From Nitrosomonadales bacterium (GTDB lineage: Bacteria; Pseudomonadota; Gammaproteobacteria; Burkholderiales; Gallionellaceae): a stretch of DNA of 64,000 nt. Location: contig JACPYR010000004.1 in the NCBI GenBank assembly GCA_016195965.1, positions 1 through 64,000 of the forward strand, in the 5' to 3' direction. The number at the start of each line of letters is the position of its first letter. The first letter of the stretch is position 1. The notes under the pieces are model-generated. The model saw nothing but the letters and a program-made list of their open reading frames with translations. It had not been told where the DNA came from and made no database searches. Shown in pieces: positions 1-8,782 of the stretch. The translations under genes were made by a program, and so were the position numbers.

Positions 1-381
1 AAATCCAAACTGGCCGGTGCGCAAGGCGATGATCTCCTCAGCCAGGCGGTAGATTGCAAAGGCATCAAGGTGCTGGCGGCACTGCTGGAAGGTGCGGATG
101 CGGCAGTGTTGCGCGAGACGCTGGACAAGCTCAAGGATAAACTCAAGTCTGCAGCGATTGTGCTGGCAACCGTAAGCGATGGCAAGGTCAGTTTGATTTC
201 CGGTGTGACGCCCGATCTGATTGCGAAAATCAAGGCGGGCGAACTGGTGAACTTCGTCGCGCAGCAAGTCGGCGGCAAAGGCGGGGGCAGGCCGGACATG
301 GCGATGGCGGGCGGCACGCAACCGGAGCATCTGGCTGCTGCATTGGCCTCCGTTCCAGCCTGGGTGCAGGCGAAGTTATAG
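1..381 (+). CDS. alaS: Alanyl-tRNA synthetase, C-terminal fragment (cut by window edge)
   Basis: The reading frame is open from base 1 and ends at a TAG at 379-381, so only the last 126 codons are present. They match the C-Ala domain of AlaRS: the stretch [15 protein letters not shown] near the end is the highly conserved glycine-rich signature of this domain, followed by a short tail ending in AWVQAKL. The enzyme charges tRNA-Ala in the cytoplasm and the C-Ala domain helps bring tRNA to the catalytic and editing sites. The ATG at 70 is internal and is not a start. No terminator-like hairpin is evident before the next gene. Confidence 0.95.
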   Translation, partial: KSKLAGAQGDDLLSQAVDCKGIKVLAALLEGADAAVLRETLDKLKDKLKSAAIVLATVSDGKVSLISGVTPDLIAKIKAGELVNFVAQQVGGKGGGRPDMAMAGGTQPEHLAAALASVPAWVQAKL

Positions 382-463
382 TATGAATGTCCGGCTGGTT
401 TAGGCTTCAGTTTGTGCGCAGGCTAAGTTATAGTATCCGGGGTGTCTGGTATTTTAAGGAGCG

Positions 464-928
464 ATGCTGGTGAATACGACTGTCCATAATGTGACGACGC
501 GTCAGAACGTGCTGTTGATCGAGGACGATGAGTTCGAAGTGGATCTGGCGCGCCGTGCCGCAGCCGAGTGTTGCCCCGAGATCGAATTGAAAGTGCTGGA
601 AAGTGTTGATGCCGTGCTGGATTGGCTGGGTGATACGCGCAAGAAAGCCCCCTACCTGATCATGCTGGATTTGAAGCTGCCCAAGCTGGATGGTTTGGCG
701 GTGTTGCGCAGGTTGCGCCAGCACGATGCCACGCGCGATATTCCGATTGTGGTATTTTCCGCAGAATATATCCAGGACGATGTGCGCCTGAGTTACCAGG
801 TTGGTGCCAATACCTTTGTGGCTAAGCCAGCCGATGTGGCGCAATTCAGCGCATTTTTACGAGAACAGATGGAGTATTGGACGCATTCCCGCCAGCGCGA
901 AGCGTTGCTTGCCGGTAACGCGAACTGA
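464..928 (+). CDS. Receiver-only response regulator
   Basis: This 154-residue protein is a single CheY-like receiver domain with no output domain. Acidic pocket residues E20-D21-D22, the phospho-acceptor D69 in MLDLKLPKLDG, S99 and K121 (VAKPAD) are all present. The longer helix after beta-3 and the KLPKLDG motif resemble Rcp1-type receivers that act as phosphate shuttles or protein-interaction switches. AAGGAG at 456-461 lies only two bases before the ATG, so the GTG at 470 (eight bases further from the Shine-Dalgarno site) is an equally good start. The gene is convergent with the PilZ-type gene. No partner kinase is adjacent. Confidence 0.85.
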   Translation: MLVNTTVHNVTTRQNVLLIEDDEFEVDLARRAAAECCPEIELKVLESVDAVLDWLGDTRKKAPYLIMLDLKLPKLDGLAVLRRLRQHDATRDIPIVVFSAEYIQDDVRLSYQVGANTFVAKPADVAQFSAFLREQMEYWTHSRQREALLAGNAN

Positions 929-941
929 AGAATTAGTTTCG

Positions 942-1868
942 TTACACCCGCAGATGCGGGTTCTCGATGAGTTGCTGGTAGATCAGGCTTTTCAGGATGA
1001 TCTGGTCGTTCGGTTGCAGCTTTTGGAATTCGATGCCGTGGCGGGTGATGCCGGCTTTCAGTCCATCAACCGTGTCGCCGCTGAGCACGGCGCGTATTAC
1101 TCCCTTGACCGACAGGTAAACATCCATGTCGTGCACATTCACCTTGAATTCCAGGTTGAGAATTTCCCCTTTTTTCCCCAGTTGCTGTTTGCTGTCAAGG
1201 GACGCTCCGCTGGCGCTAATGTCGGTAAGGTAGGCGGATATGGATTCTGTTGGGCCTGGGTGGCTTTCCTTTACCGTCGTGATGATGTGTACCTTGACCC
1301 TGGGAGCCTTGCGTATCACGACTCCTTCAATCTGGGTGGGAAATGATAAATGCAGGTATTCATAGGGCAGTTTGCAGACTTTTTCTACCGAGCAGGCGAA
1401 AGCAAAAATCTTCTGTCCGGTGAAGGAGCGCATGACGACATTTTCTCCCTCCACGAGTTGTAGCCGGACGCCGTTGGCGGCGACCGGCGCGGTGACCAGC
1501 AGGCTGCGCCCCCTCAGGAAGCCAATCACTTTTACCAGGATGCGCTCGCGCGTTAGTTGGGCGGGGGGCTCGAGTTGCAGCTTGTCTTCGACTTTCAATT
1601 GCATGTCGTCGAAAGTGAAACCCGTGTCGCCTTCATTTTCCTGGGACTGAACGGGATTTCCCGGTGTGGATAATGGGGCGTTGTTATGGTCGGCTGTTTC
1701 CAGCGATAGTTCGTGAAACGCCCCCTTGGCCAGCAGTTCGGCACGGTGTTCGTTGTCGCGAACCGCGTCTCCCTGGAATAGCAGCAGGTTATATTGCTGA
1801 TCGTATAACGGCCAGGGCAGGGGCTGACCGACGACAATGTCTTTGCTGTTTACCGAGACCAGACTCAT
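942..1868 (-). CDS. PilZ-domain protein (YcgR-like)
   Basis: The 308-residue product has an N-terminal beta-rich region of the YcgR_2/PilZN kind and a C-terminal PilZ domain from about residue 180. The c-di-GMP-binding motifs are visible as basic residues in IRKAPRVKV followed downstream by DISASGAS, which fits the (D/N)xSxxG consensus. Such proteins bind cyclic-di-GMP and act as brakes on flagellar motility or on surface polysaccharide export. Its ATG overlaps the waaF stop by one base (TAATG), so the two genes are probably translationally coupled. A function in motility rather than in envelope synthesis cannot be decided from the sequence. Confidence 0.8.
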   Translation of the reverse strand: MSLVSVNSKDIVVGQPLPWPLYDQQYNLLLFQGDAVRDNEHRAELLAKGAFHELSLETADHNNAPLSTPGNPVQSQENEGDTGFTFDDMQLKVEDKLQLEPPAQLTRERILVKVIGFLRGRSLLVTAPVAANGVRLQLVEGENVVMRSFTGQKIFAFACSVEKVCKLPYEYLHLSFPTQIEGVVIRKAPRVKVHIITTVKESHPGPTESISAYLTDISASGASLDSKQQLGKKGEILNLEFKVNVHDMDVYLSVKGVIRAVLSGDTVDGLKAGITRHGIEFQKLQPNDQIILKSLIYQQLIENPHLRV

Positions 1869-2890
1869 TAAGCAATTCCTCCACTAACGGTATTTGCCAA
1901 ATTTTCCCATACCAAATCGGGTGTGAGTTTGTTCATGCAATTGAAATGTCCCAGCGGGCATTCGCGTTTGAAGCAAGGGCTGCATTGTAAATCCAATTTG
2001 ATGATCCTGGCATGCGCCGAGAGCGGCGGGGTAAATTGCGGGCTGCTGGAGCCGAACAAGGCCAACATCGGCCTGTCCAGTGCCGCAGCCAGATGCATCA
2101 GGCCGGAATCATTGCTGATCACGATCTGGGCACAGGATAGCAGGGCGATGGCGTCTGTCAGATCGGTGCTGCCGCACAGGTTGCGGCATGCCGGGCCGCC
2201 AGACGCGGTGATCTGGTCGGCGCATTCCTTGTCTTTGGCCGAACCGACCAGCCATACCACATAACCGTGGCGCTGCAAGCGTTGCGCGATCTCCGCAAAA
2301 TATTTTGCAGGCCAGCGCTTGGCCGGGCCGTATTCGGCGCCGGGACAAAACACCGCGACGGGTTTGTCCAGCATCAAGCCCAGTTTTTTCAGTGTGGCAT
2401 CGCGTTGTTCAGCGGAAACTTCCAGCTTGGGATAGGCCAAGGGGCGGGGAATTGCGCTGCCGGAATCTTCCGCGAGCTGCGCGAAACGTTCCACCATCAG
2501 CGGCAGGGCCGTCTTATCGAGTCTCCTGGCATCGTTGAGCAGGCCGTAGCGGCTTTCGCCTATAAAGCCGGTGCGCAGCGGTATGCGCGCAAAAAAAGGC
2601 ACGAGTGCCGACTTCAACGAGTTGGGCAGCACGATGGCTTGATCGTATTGCGCGACGCGCAGTTGCTTGCCGAGCCGATAGCGTGCGCGAAGTTGCAATG
2701 CGCCGTGGGGGAAGGGGTTGATGATGACCTGATGCACTTGCGGCATCGCATTGAGCAGGGCGGCTGTCCACGGCGGGGCCAGCACATCGATCCGGCTTTC
2801 GGGATGGCGTTGCTTGAGGCGTTGCAGCATGGGCTGCATCAGCATGGCGTCGCCTACCCAGCTAGGGCCGATGACGAGGATTTTTGTCAT
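1868..2890 (-). CDS. waaF: ADP-heptose:LPS heptosyltransferase II
   Basis: The 340-residue protein begins MTKILVIGPSWVGDAMLMQP, the typical start of a GT9 heptosyltransferase, and the ATG at 2890 was chosen over the longer open frame because the added N-terminus is low-complexity and unlike the family. The C-terminal donor-site signature appears as NDSGLMHLAAALDRP followed by LFGSSSPQFTPPL. The enzyme adds the second heptose to the lipopolysaccharide inner core at the cytoplasmic face of the inner membrane. It sits between the small zinc-finger gene with ilvE and the PilZ-type gene, all on the same strand; the zinc-finger/ilvE/waaF association is common in betaproteobacteria. Confidence 0.93.
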   Translation of the reverse strand: MTKILVIGPSWVGDAMLMQPMLQRLKQRHPESRIDVLAPPWTAALLNAMPQVHQVIINPFPHGALQLRARYRLGKQLRVAQYDQAIVLPNSLKSALVPFFARIPLRTGFIGESRYGLLNDARRLDKTALPLMVERFAQLAEDSGSAIPRPLAYPKLEVSAEQRDATLKKLGLMLDKPVAVFCPGAEYGPAKRWPAKYFAEIAQRLQRHGYVVWLVGSAKDKECADQITASGGPACRNLCGSTDLTDAIALLSCAQIVISNDSGLMHLAAALDRPMLALFGSSSPQFTPPLSAHARIIKLDLQCSPCFKRECPLGHFNCMNKLTPDLVWENLANTVSGGIA

Positions 2891-2981
2891 GGGGTAAATT
2901 GTAGGATGGGTTGAGCAACGCGATACCCATCGCCTTTTACGGTGCAAATGATGAGTGTCTCCGTTCAATCCATCCTGTATG

Positions 2982-3182
2982 TTAATGGTGCGCCTTGGGC
3001 AGTTCGCCCTTGAAGCGATACAGCGTGCCGCAATACGGGCAGCGCGCTTCGCCGCCATGATTCAGCGGAATCATCACTTTCGGATGCGCGTTCCACAAAT
3101 TCATGTTCGGCATCGGGCAGGAAAGTGGCAAATCATTGGCGGTGATTTCGATATAACGCTTGGTGATGTCCTGTGTGCTCAC
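2982..3182 (-). CDS. Small zinc-finger protein (zf-CHCC family)
   Basis: The 66-residue protein has the metal ligand pattern of the zf-CHCC family: a first cysteine in LSCPMP, a histidine in NHGGEARC and a closing CPYC pair, followed by the typical YRFKGE tail. The family is related to the zinc-binding subunit NDUFS6 of mitochondrial complex I. In betaproteobacteria a free-standing copy sits next to ilvE and waaF, as here. Its exact role is unknown. It follows ilvE on the same strand with a 21-base gap, so it is probably co-transcribed. Confidence 0.85.
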   Translation of the reverse strand: MSTQDITKRYIEITANDLPLSCPMPNMNLWNAHPKVMIPLNHGGEARCPYCGTLYRFKGELPKAHH

Positions 3183-3203
3183 AATAGATCTCCTGATACC
3201 CGG

Positions 3204-4124
3204 TTAAACATAGCTCAACCAATTGGCGTGCTGCGGATGTTTGCCTGCCACACAGTCGAAGAAGGCCTGTTGCAGTTTGGTGGTGATCGGTCCTCGCATA
3301 CCTGCGCCTATGGTGCGGTGATCCAGCTCGCGGATGGGCGTGACTTCCGCAGCAGTACCGGTGAAGAAGGCTTCTTCCGCACAATAAATTTCATCGCGGG
3401 TGATGCGCTTTTCGATGATCTCGATGCCCATTTCTCTGGCCAGCGTGATCACGGAATCGCGCGTGATGCCTTCCAGGCAGGAAGTCAGGTCGGGCGTATA
3501 CAGCTTGCCTTTTTTGACGATGAAAATATTTTCTCCTGCGCCTTCCGCGACGTAGCCGTCCACATCCAGCAGCAAGGCTTCGTCGTAGCCGTCGTTGGCG
3601 ACTTCCTGATGCGCCAGTATCGAGTTGGCGTAAGTCGTCACCGACTTGGCGCGGCACATGTTCACGTTGACATGATGGCGGGTGAAGCTGGAGGTCTTGA
3701 TGCGTATGCCTTTTTGCATGCCTTCTTCGCCGAGATACGCACCCCACGGCCAGGCGGCGATGGCGACATGTGTGGACAACGTCTTGGCGGCGATGCCCAT
3801 CGCTTCGGAACCGTAGAAGCAGATCGGGCGGATGTAGCAGGATTCCAGTTTGTTGGCGCGCACCACTTCGAGTTGCGCGGCCATCAGGGTGGCCTTGTCG
3901 TAAGGCATCTTCATCTGGAAGATGTGCGCGGAATTAAACAGCCGGTCGGTGTGTTCCTGCAAACGGAAGATCGCCGTACCCTTGGCGGCCTTGTAGGCGC
4001 GCACGCCTTCGAATACGCCCATGCCGTAATGCAGGGTGTGGGTCAGCACATGGGTGGTGGCATCGCGCCAAGGCACGAGCTTGCCGTCATACCAGATAAA
4101 ACCGTCGCGGTCGGACATCGACAT
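3204..4124 (-). CDS. ilvE: Branched-chain amino acid aminotransferase
   Basis: The 306-residue protein is a fold-type IV PLP aminotransferase. The N-terminal [13 protein letters not shown] signature and the lysine K160 in [13 protein letters not shown], the expected Schiff-base residue, are present, as is the C-terminal [14 protein letters not shown] motif. It catalyses the last reversible step of leucine, isoleucine and valine synthesis with glutamate as amino donor. The length is normal for IlvE. The gene heads the ilvE/zinc-finger run and is divergent from the adenylate cyclase gene, with about 200 bases of shared upstream region. Confidence 0.93.
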   Translation of the reverse strand: MSMSDRDGFIWYDGKLVPWRDATTHVLTHTLHYGMGVFEGVRAYKAAKGTAIFRLQEHTDRLFNSAHIFQMKMPYDKATLMAAQLEVVRANKLESCYIRPICFYGSEAMGIAAKTLSTHVAIAAWPWGAYLGEEGMQKGIRIKTSSFTRHHVNVNMCRAKSVTTYANSILAHQEVANDGYDEALLLDVDGYVAEGAGENIFIVKKGKLYTPDLTSCLEGITRDSVITLAREMGIEIIEKRITRDEIYCAEEAFFTGTAAEVTPIRELDHRTIGAGMRGPITTKLQQAFFDCVAGKHPQHANWLSYV

Positions 4125-4327
4125 AATGGGATCCTTAAATAATGGTCAGTTGCAAACCGCGCATTCTAGCCTTTTCTGGCGGACTTATGAAGAAGCGGCA
4201 GCAATTTTTAGGGGTTATTCGGCGCAATTTTCGTGTGGGTAAATGAGGTATGATTAAAATATAGCCTGTATTTTTGTACCATCCAGATATCAGTTTCTGG
4301 CTGCACTTGCTGAAGGGCGGATTAAAA

Positions 4328-5611
4328 ATGCAAAAGTTTCTCAAAACCGGAGTCGGCGCGGAAACGTCCTACGCTCAAGAAGATAAATTGCAACAGGATC
4401 TGCTGATTTTTTCCTGTGGCTTCATGAATCTGGCGGTGGTGTTGTGGCTGGGGATATATTGGATCATGGGGCTGCACTTTTCGGCCAATGTTCCGCTGAT
4501 TTATCAGGTTATTTCGGTTACCTCGCTGGTGCACTTCCTGAAAACCGGGAAGTTTGAAATATTCCGCTTTGTGCAATTGAGTTTATTCCTGTTTGTTCCA
4601 TTTATCATGCAATGGAGCATAGGCAGCGCCGTCAGTGCCAGCGGCGTGATGCTCTGGGCATTGCTCGCGCCGATAGGCGCACTGGTGGTTTCGGGTTGGC
4701 GAGATTCTGTCCCATGGTTCATCGCTTACATCGTGATGACGGTGGTGTCCGGATTCTTCGACTATTACCTCGGTACCCCGCTGGACAACGGCGTTTCGAT
4801 GAAGACGGTAGGCCTGTTCTTTGCGCTGAATTTTGGCGTGATGTCTTCCATCGTTTATTTTCTGGTGCGCTATTTCGTCGTGACGATGGATAAGATCAAA
4901 AAACAGCTTGATCAGCAGCATCAGTTGCTGGCGGAAGAGCAGCAGAAATCCGAGCGCGTGTTGCTTAACGTGTTGCCCAGCAGCATTGCGCAACGCCTGA
5001 AAAATCATCAGGGGTTAATAGCGGATGGGCATGCGGATGTGACGGTGATGTTTGCCGATCTGGTGAATTTCACGCAACTGACCGAGTCGCTTGCCCCCGA
5101 GCAAATGGTGGGTTTGCTGAATATCATCTTCACCGGTTTTGACGAGTTGTGCGAGAAATACCGTGTGGAAAAAATCAAGACGATAGGCGATGCCTATATG
5201 GCGGTAGGCGGGTTGAACCGCGACAATTCAAATTACACTCAGGATATTGCCGATATGGCTTTGGAGATGCGTGACTTTGTCGTTCATCATCCGGAATTGT
5301 CCAGATACAAGTTGGGCATACACTGCGGTGTCGCCACCGGACCTGTGGTTGCCGGGGTGATCGGCACCAAGCGCTTCATCTACGATTTATGGGGAGATAC
5401 GGTCAATGTTGCCAGCCGGCTCACCGATGAGGCCATAGAAGGGGTGATACAGGTGGATAAGACCACCTTTAACCGGATTAAACACGACTACGCTTTCGAG
5501 CCGCCTGCGATCATCAACGTAAAGGGAAAAGGCGAGATGGTGATACATCGCCTCACCGAGCGTCTCAGCGATGCCGCACATCCGGCAAGAGCATTTTCAA
5601 CAGCTGCGTAG
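4328..5611 (+). CDS. Membrane class III adenylate cyclase
   Basis: The 427-residue protein has about six transmembrane helices in the first 190 residues, a short coiled linker (KIKKQLDQQHQLLAEEQQK) and a C-terminal class III nucleotidyl cyclase domain. Metal-binding aspartates appear in VTVMFADLVNFTQ. The base-specifying lysine in KIKTIGDAYMAVGG and aspartate in YDLWGDTVNVASR indicate ATP rather than GTP as substrate. The ATG at 4328 was preferred over 4274 because GAAGGGCGGA lies at a suitable distance upstream and the added 18 residues look unlike the family. It probably makes cAMP in response to a membrane signal. It is convergent with the hybrid kinase gene. Confidence 0.88.
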   Translation: MQKFLKTGVGAETSYAQEDKLQQDLLIFSCGFMNLAVVLWLGIYWIMGLHFSANVPLIYQVISVTSLVHFLKTGKFEIFRFVQLSLFLFVPFIMQWSIGSAVSASGVMLWALLAPIGALVVSGWRDSVPWFIAYIVMTVVSGFFDYYLGTPLDNGVSMKTVGLFFALNFGVMSSIVYFLVRYFVVTMDKIKKQLDQQHQLLAEEQQKSERVLLNVLPSSIAQRLKNHQGLIADGHADVTVMFADLVNFTQLTESLAPEQMVGLLNIIFTGFDELCEKYRVEKIKTIGDAYMAVGGLNRDNSNYTQDIADMALEMRDFVVHHPELSRYKLGIHCGVATGPVVAGVIGTKRFIYDLWGDTVNVASRLTDEAIEGVIQVDKTTFNRIKHDYAFEPPAIINVKGKGEMVIHRLTERLSDAAHPARAFSTAA

Positions 5612-5640
5612 TAAGTCTCCCCCTGATTGAATTTGATCAT

Positions 5641-5660
5641 CCCTGAGCGAGATGTCAGGG
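5641..5660. terminator. Weak hairpin between convergent genes
   Basis: CCCTGA at 5641-5646 pairs with TCAGGG at 5655-5660 around an eight-base loop in the short gap between the convergent cyclase and kinase genes. There is no uridine run on either side, so it may serve only as a weak bidirectional stop or transcript end. Confidence 0.3.
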
Positions 5661-5675
5661 GTCACTGAAGCGCCC

Positions 5676-7616
5676 TTAATGGATCGCAGGCGGCGCGCCG
5701 ATTCCTTCCAGCACTTCCACGATCTTGCGGTACAGCAGGCTGGGCGATACGGGCTTGTGCAGCAGGGGCACGCCGCTGGCTTGCGCTTCGCGTAGCCGTT
5801 CCGGCGCGGTATCGCCGGTGATCAGCAGGGCCGGCAAGGTGTTTCCCAGCAATGCCCGTAGCGTAACGATAGCCTCGGTGCCGGTGCGTTGTTTGCGCAG
5901 GCGGTAATCGCTGATGACCAGGTCGGGCGCGTGCGCGCGTGCCAATGCGACTGCCTCATCGATCGATTCCGCAGACTCGCACTCGCAGCCCCAGTCGCGC
6001 AGCAAATGGCACATGCCGTCGCGTACGGCTTCATCGTCGTCAATCACCAAGATGCGCACTTCGAGCAACCGTGTCTTGCGCAGCGTCATGACCACTTTTT
6101 CAGGCGGTAGGGCGCCGGTAGCAAGGGGCAGCGCAAGCCGGAACATACTGCCGCGCTGCGGGGTGGATGCCAATGTCAAGACATGGCCGAGTGCGTGTGC
6201 CAGCCCATCCGCAATGGCCAGTCCCAAACCGAGCCCTTTGCGGTGATCGCGTTCCGGATTGCCCAATTGATGAAACTCCCGGAATACCTCCTGCTGATGT
6301 TCCGGCGCGATGCCGATGCCGGTGTCCCAGACTTCCAGCACGGCCTGTGTGCCGCGCAGCCGGCATGCGACCAGCACTCCGCCGCGCTCGGTGTAGCGGA
6401 TCGCATTGGACACCAGGTTGCGCAGGATCAATTCGAGCAAAATCGGGTCTGATTGCACCGCCACATGGGTCTCGCGCGAGCGGTACACGATATTTTTCGC
6501 ATCGGCGTCCGGCGCGAGTTCGTTTTCTATCTTGTTGAGCAAGGGCTGCAAGCGGAAAGATTGTAGCTGCGGTTCGATGACGCCCGCCTCAATGCGTGAA
6601 AAATCGAGCAAGGTATTGAGCATTTCACTGGAGGCTTGCGAGGCTGCACGTGCGCTGGCTACCAGATCCTGCTGATGTGCGGTCAGTTCCGTGCGCGATA
6701 GCACGCCCAGGAATAACCCCTGGGCATGTATCGGCTGTCGTAAATCGTGGCTGGCTGCGGCGAGAAATTTCGATTTTGCGGTGTTGGCTTGCTCGGCTTT
6801 TTCCTTGCTCAGACGCAAGGATAGGGTTGTTTCATCCACCCGTTGTTGTAGCACGGCGCGTTCGTGCTGCAACTGTTCTGCCATATGGTTGATGCCATGT
6901 GACAAAGTGTCCAATTCGGTCATGCTGGTGTGGGTGGTAACCCGGGTTTCAAGATTGCCCAGGCTCATCGCCTGTATCGCATCACTCAATTTGCCGATCG
7001 GATAAGTGATACGGCGACTGGCCAGGTAGATCAGATAACTGGCCAGCGATAAAAAGATTGCTGTCGCAGCAATCGTATATCTAAGAATGTCTGCTTTGAG
7101 CTTTTCGGTACGTGCCAGGTTTATTTCCAGGATAACCATCCCGACCGGCTTAACAGCAGAAGCGGTATCCAGCTCATCCAAAGCCACGGTTTGCGGGATG
7201 ATGGGTTGGTAAACCAGCAAACTTTCATCTCCGTAGCGAACCGCGCGTGGCGCACTGTCTGGCAGATGCTGTTTTGCGGCGGCGAGCGCATTTTTTGCCG
7301 AACTGGAAAAGTAGCCTAACTCGGTCAAGGTCCGGGATATTGAAGATATTGAATTCGTGATCATCACCCCGCGCACATCCGCTTGCTGTAAAACATCTTT
7401 GGAAATATGTTGCAAGAATGGCTGGTTATCGGAAATCACGCCGTATTCGCTGCTGGAGCTGAGCTGGCTTGCGATGAGCTTCGCGCGTTCAACAACGTGA
7501 AGATCAAGCTCGGAAAAATAGCCGTATAAAAAAAACAATTCCAGGCCGATCGCGATAACGATCAGCGGGATGAGTGTGACCCAGCCCACATATTGGCGTA
7601 TGCTATATCGCATCAA
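5676..7616 (-). CDS. Hybrid sensor histidine kinase
   Basis: The 646-residue protein has a transmembrane helix at about 10-32, a periplasmic sensor region to about 175, a second helix at about 180-200, a HAMP domain, a coiled linker, a HisKA domain with the phospho-accepting H290 in AAASHDLRQP, an HATPase domain (N-box around NLVSNAIRY, DTGIGI, GLGLGLAI) and a C-terminal receiver with D570. No Hpt domain follows. The upstream gene on the same strand codes for a NarL-type regulator, its likely partner, but a MITE-like element separates the two. The ligand is not recognisable from the sensor region. Confidence 0.9.
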   Translation of the reverse strand: MMRYSIRQYVGWVTLIPLIVIAIGLELFFLYGYFSELDLHVVERAKLIASQLSSSSEYGVISDNQPFLQHISKDVLQQADVRGVMITNSISSISRTLTELGYFSSSAKNALAAAKQHLPDSAPRAVRYGDESLLVYQPIIPQTVALDELDTASAVKPVGMVILEINLARTEKLKADILRYTIAATAIFLSLASYLIYLASRRITYPIGKLSDAIQAMSLGNLETRVTTHTSMTELDTLSHGINHMAEQLQHERAVLQQRVDETTLSLRLSKEKAEQANTAKSKFLAAASHDLRQPIHAQGLFLGVLSRTELTAHQQDLVASARAASQASSEMLNTLLDFSRIEAGVIEPQLQSFRLQPLLNKIENELAPDADAKNIVYRSRETHVAVQSDPILLELILRNLVSNAIRYTERGGVLVACRLRGTQAVLEVWDTGIGIAPEHQQEVFREFHQLGNPERDHRKGLGLGLAIADGLAHALGHVLTLASTPQRGSMFRLALPLATGALPPEKVVMTLRKTRLLEVRILVIDDDEAVRDGMCHLLRDWGCECESAESIDEAVALARAHAPDLVISDYRLRKQRTGTEAIVTLRALLGNTLPALLITGDTAPERLREAQASGVPLLHKPVSPSLLYRKIVEVLEGIGAPPAIH

Positions 7617-7664
7617 GGAGCGTCCCTACTGGCGCGATTAATGTTAGGCGAATATCGTCGGCTG

Positions 7665-7849
7665 CTAGTGTAGTGTTGCATTCTGTTTGGAACTTAACTT
7701 CTTCTGTGGGAGCGGCTTTAGCCGCGATGCTGACAGTGAAATCCAGCGGCCAATCGCGGCTAAAGCCGCTCCCACAACTAAAGCCGCTCCCACAAAGGAC
7801 TTGCTTGATAACTCCATTAAGTTTCATCATCAGTGCAACACTACACTAG
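7665..7849. mobile_element. MITE-like element, copy 1 (185 bp)
   Basis: A perfect 16-base terminal inverted repeat (CTAGTGTAGTGTTGCA at 7665-7680 and its complement at 7834-7849) bounds a non-coding element. CTAG stands at both outer ends and may be a 4-base target duplication. The interior holds a REP-type palindrome, GTGGGAGCGGCTTTAGCCGC and its inverted copy. This copy is 18 bases longer than the other two because the right REP arm is partly duplicated in tandem (CTAAAGCCGCTCCCACA twice). It lies between the response regulator gene and its probable kinase gene. Open frames crossing it are artefacts. Confidence 0.85.
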
Positions 7850-7863
7850 CAATTCGATGCGGC

Positions 7864-8481
7864 TCAAGCGACTAAACCCAGGCGGCGCGCGGCAAACACC
7901 GCCTCCGATCGGCTGGATACCTGCAAGAGTCCCAATATTGCCTGTACATGCCCGCGCACGGTATTTTCCGAAAGGTTTAACTGGCGCGCAATCAGCTTGT
8001 TTGACAGTCCTTTGCACAGCAGCTCGAGTACTTCGCATTGGCGCGGAGTCAAGTGCTGGAGCGCGTCAGTGTCATCGCTGACCCCTTCCGCTTGAGCGGT
8101 TAGCTCGGCGAATTCCCCTCGCAGCACCAGATTGATCGACGCCATGATTTTATCTGCCGTGTCCGCCTTGGAGACGAAGCCTATTGCTCCGCGGGTGAGC
8201 GCCAGGCGAACGGTTTCCGGTTCATCCTGGGACGACAGCATGATCACGGGAACTTGCGGCCATTTGCGCTTCAGCAATGCAATACCTTCCAGGCCGTTCA
8301 GGCCGGGCAGCTTGATGTCCAGCAGCATGACGTTTAGCGCTTCCGGAGCATCCTGCATGGCTTCGTTAAGGGAGCCTGCCTCAAACACTTCCGCGTCAGG
8401 CATGCCCGCGTTCAGCACCATGCGCAGTCCCGAGCGGAACATAGCATGGTCATCAATCAACAGGATGCGGGTAGAAAACAT
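7864..8481 (-). CDS. NarL/LuxR-family response regulator
   Basis: The 205-residue protein joins a receiver domain (D10-D11, phospho-acceptor D55 in MLLDIKLPG, a lysine in FVSKAD) to a C-terminal LuxR-type helix-turn-helix beginning LTPRQCEVLELLCKGLSNKLIA and ending with NTVRGHVQAIL. It binds DNA as a phosphorylation-dependent dimer. Gene order (regulator then hybrid kinase, same strand) suggests they form one two-component system, interrupted by the MITE-like element. It is divergent from a second NarL-type regulator across a 301-base gap. Target genes are not known; the dsr promoter nearby is one candidate by position only. Confidence 0.92.
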   Translation of the reverse strand: MFSTRILLIDDHAMFRSGLRMVLNAGMPDAEVFEAGSLNEAMQDAPEALNVMLLDIKLPGLNGLEGIALLKRKWPQVPVIMLSSQDEPETVRLALTRGAIGFVSKADTADKIMASINLVLRGEFAELTAQAEGVSDDTDALQHLTPRQCEVLELLCKGLSNKLIARQLNLSENTVRGHVQAILGLLQVSSRSEAVFAARRLGLVA

Positions 8482-8782
8482 GATGTGAATTTAACCCGCA
8501 CGGCATCCACTACGCAAGCATTTACGCCCAACCAGTCCAAATGGACTATATGAATAACTTGCCATATCGCCTACATTATAGATGTGCCTTTAGGGGGCTA
8601 CTACCGGAAGCGTACGCAATGCAGCCATTTTCAGGTTGGGCAAGCAGTATGCAAGCAGGAGCGGGAATAATCACGAAAATTATGATCAAATATATTGCAT
8701 CAATGCCGATCGGATGCTCGACTCAGTTTGGTTTGGCTGGGAGGACGTTCGAGTCCGCTGCGGGACAGCCGATTATTGAGAG
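8482..8782. promoter_or_regulatory. Divergent upstream region between two NarL-type regulator genes
   Basis: This 301-base gap carries no credible gene. It holds an inverted repeat AGTCCA-AA-TGGACT at 8534-8547, a possible operator for one of the two flanking regulators, about 50 bases from the minus-strand start. Nothing else distinctive is seen. A clear -35/-10 pair could not be assigned with confidence on either strand. Confidence 0.35.

Noticed and set aside
7603-7875. Open frames on both strands within the first MITE-like element
   Set aside because: They translate the REP palindrome (CGSGFSRD / IAAKAAPT patterns), a usual artefact of such repeats.
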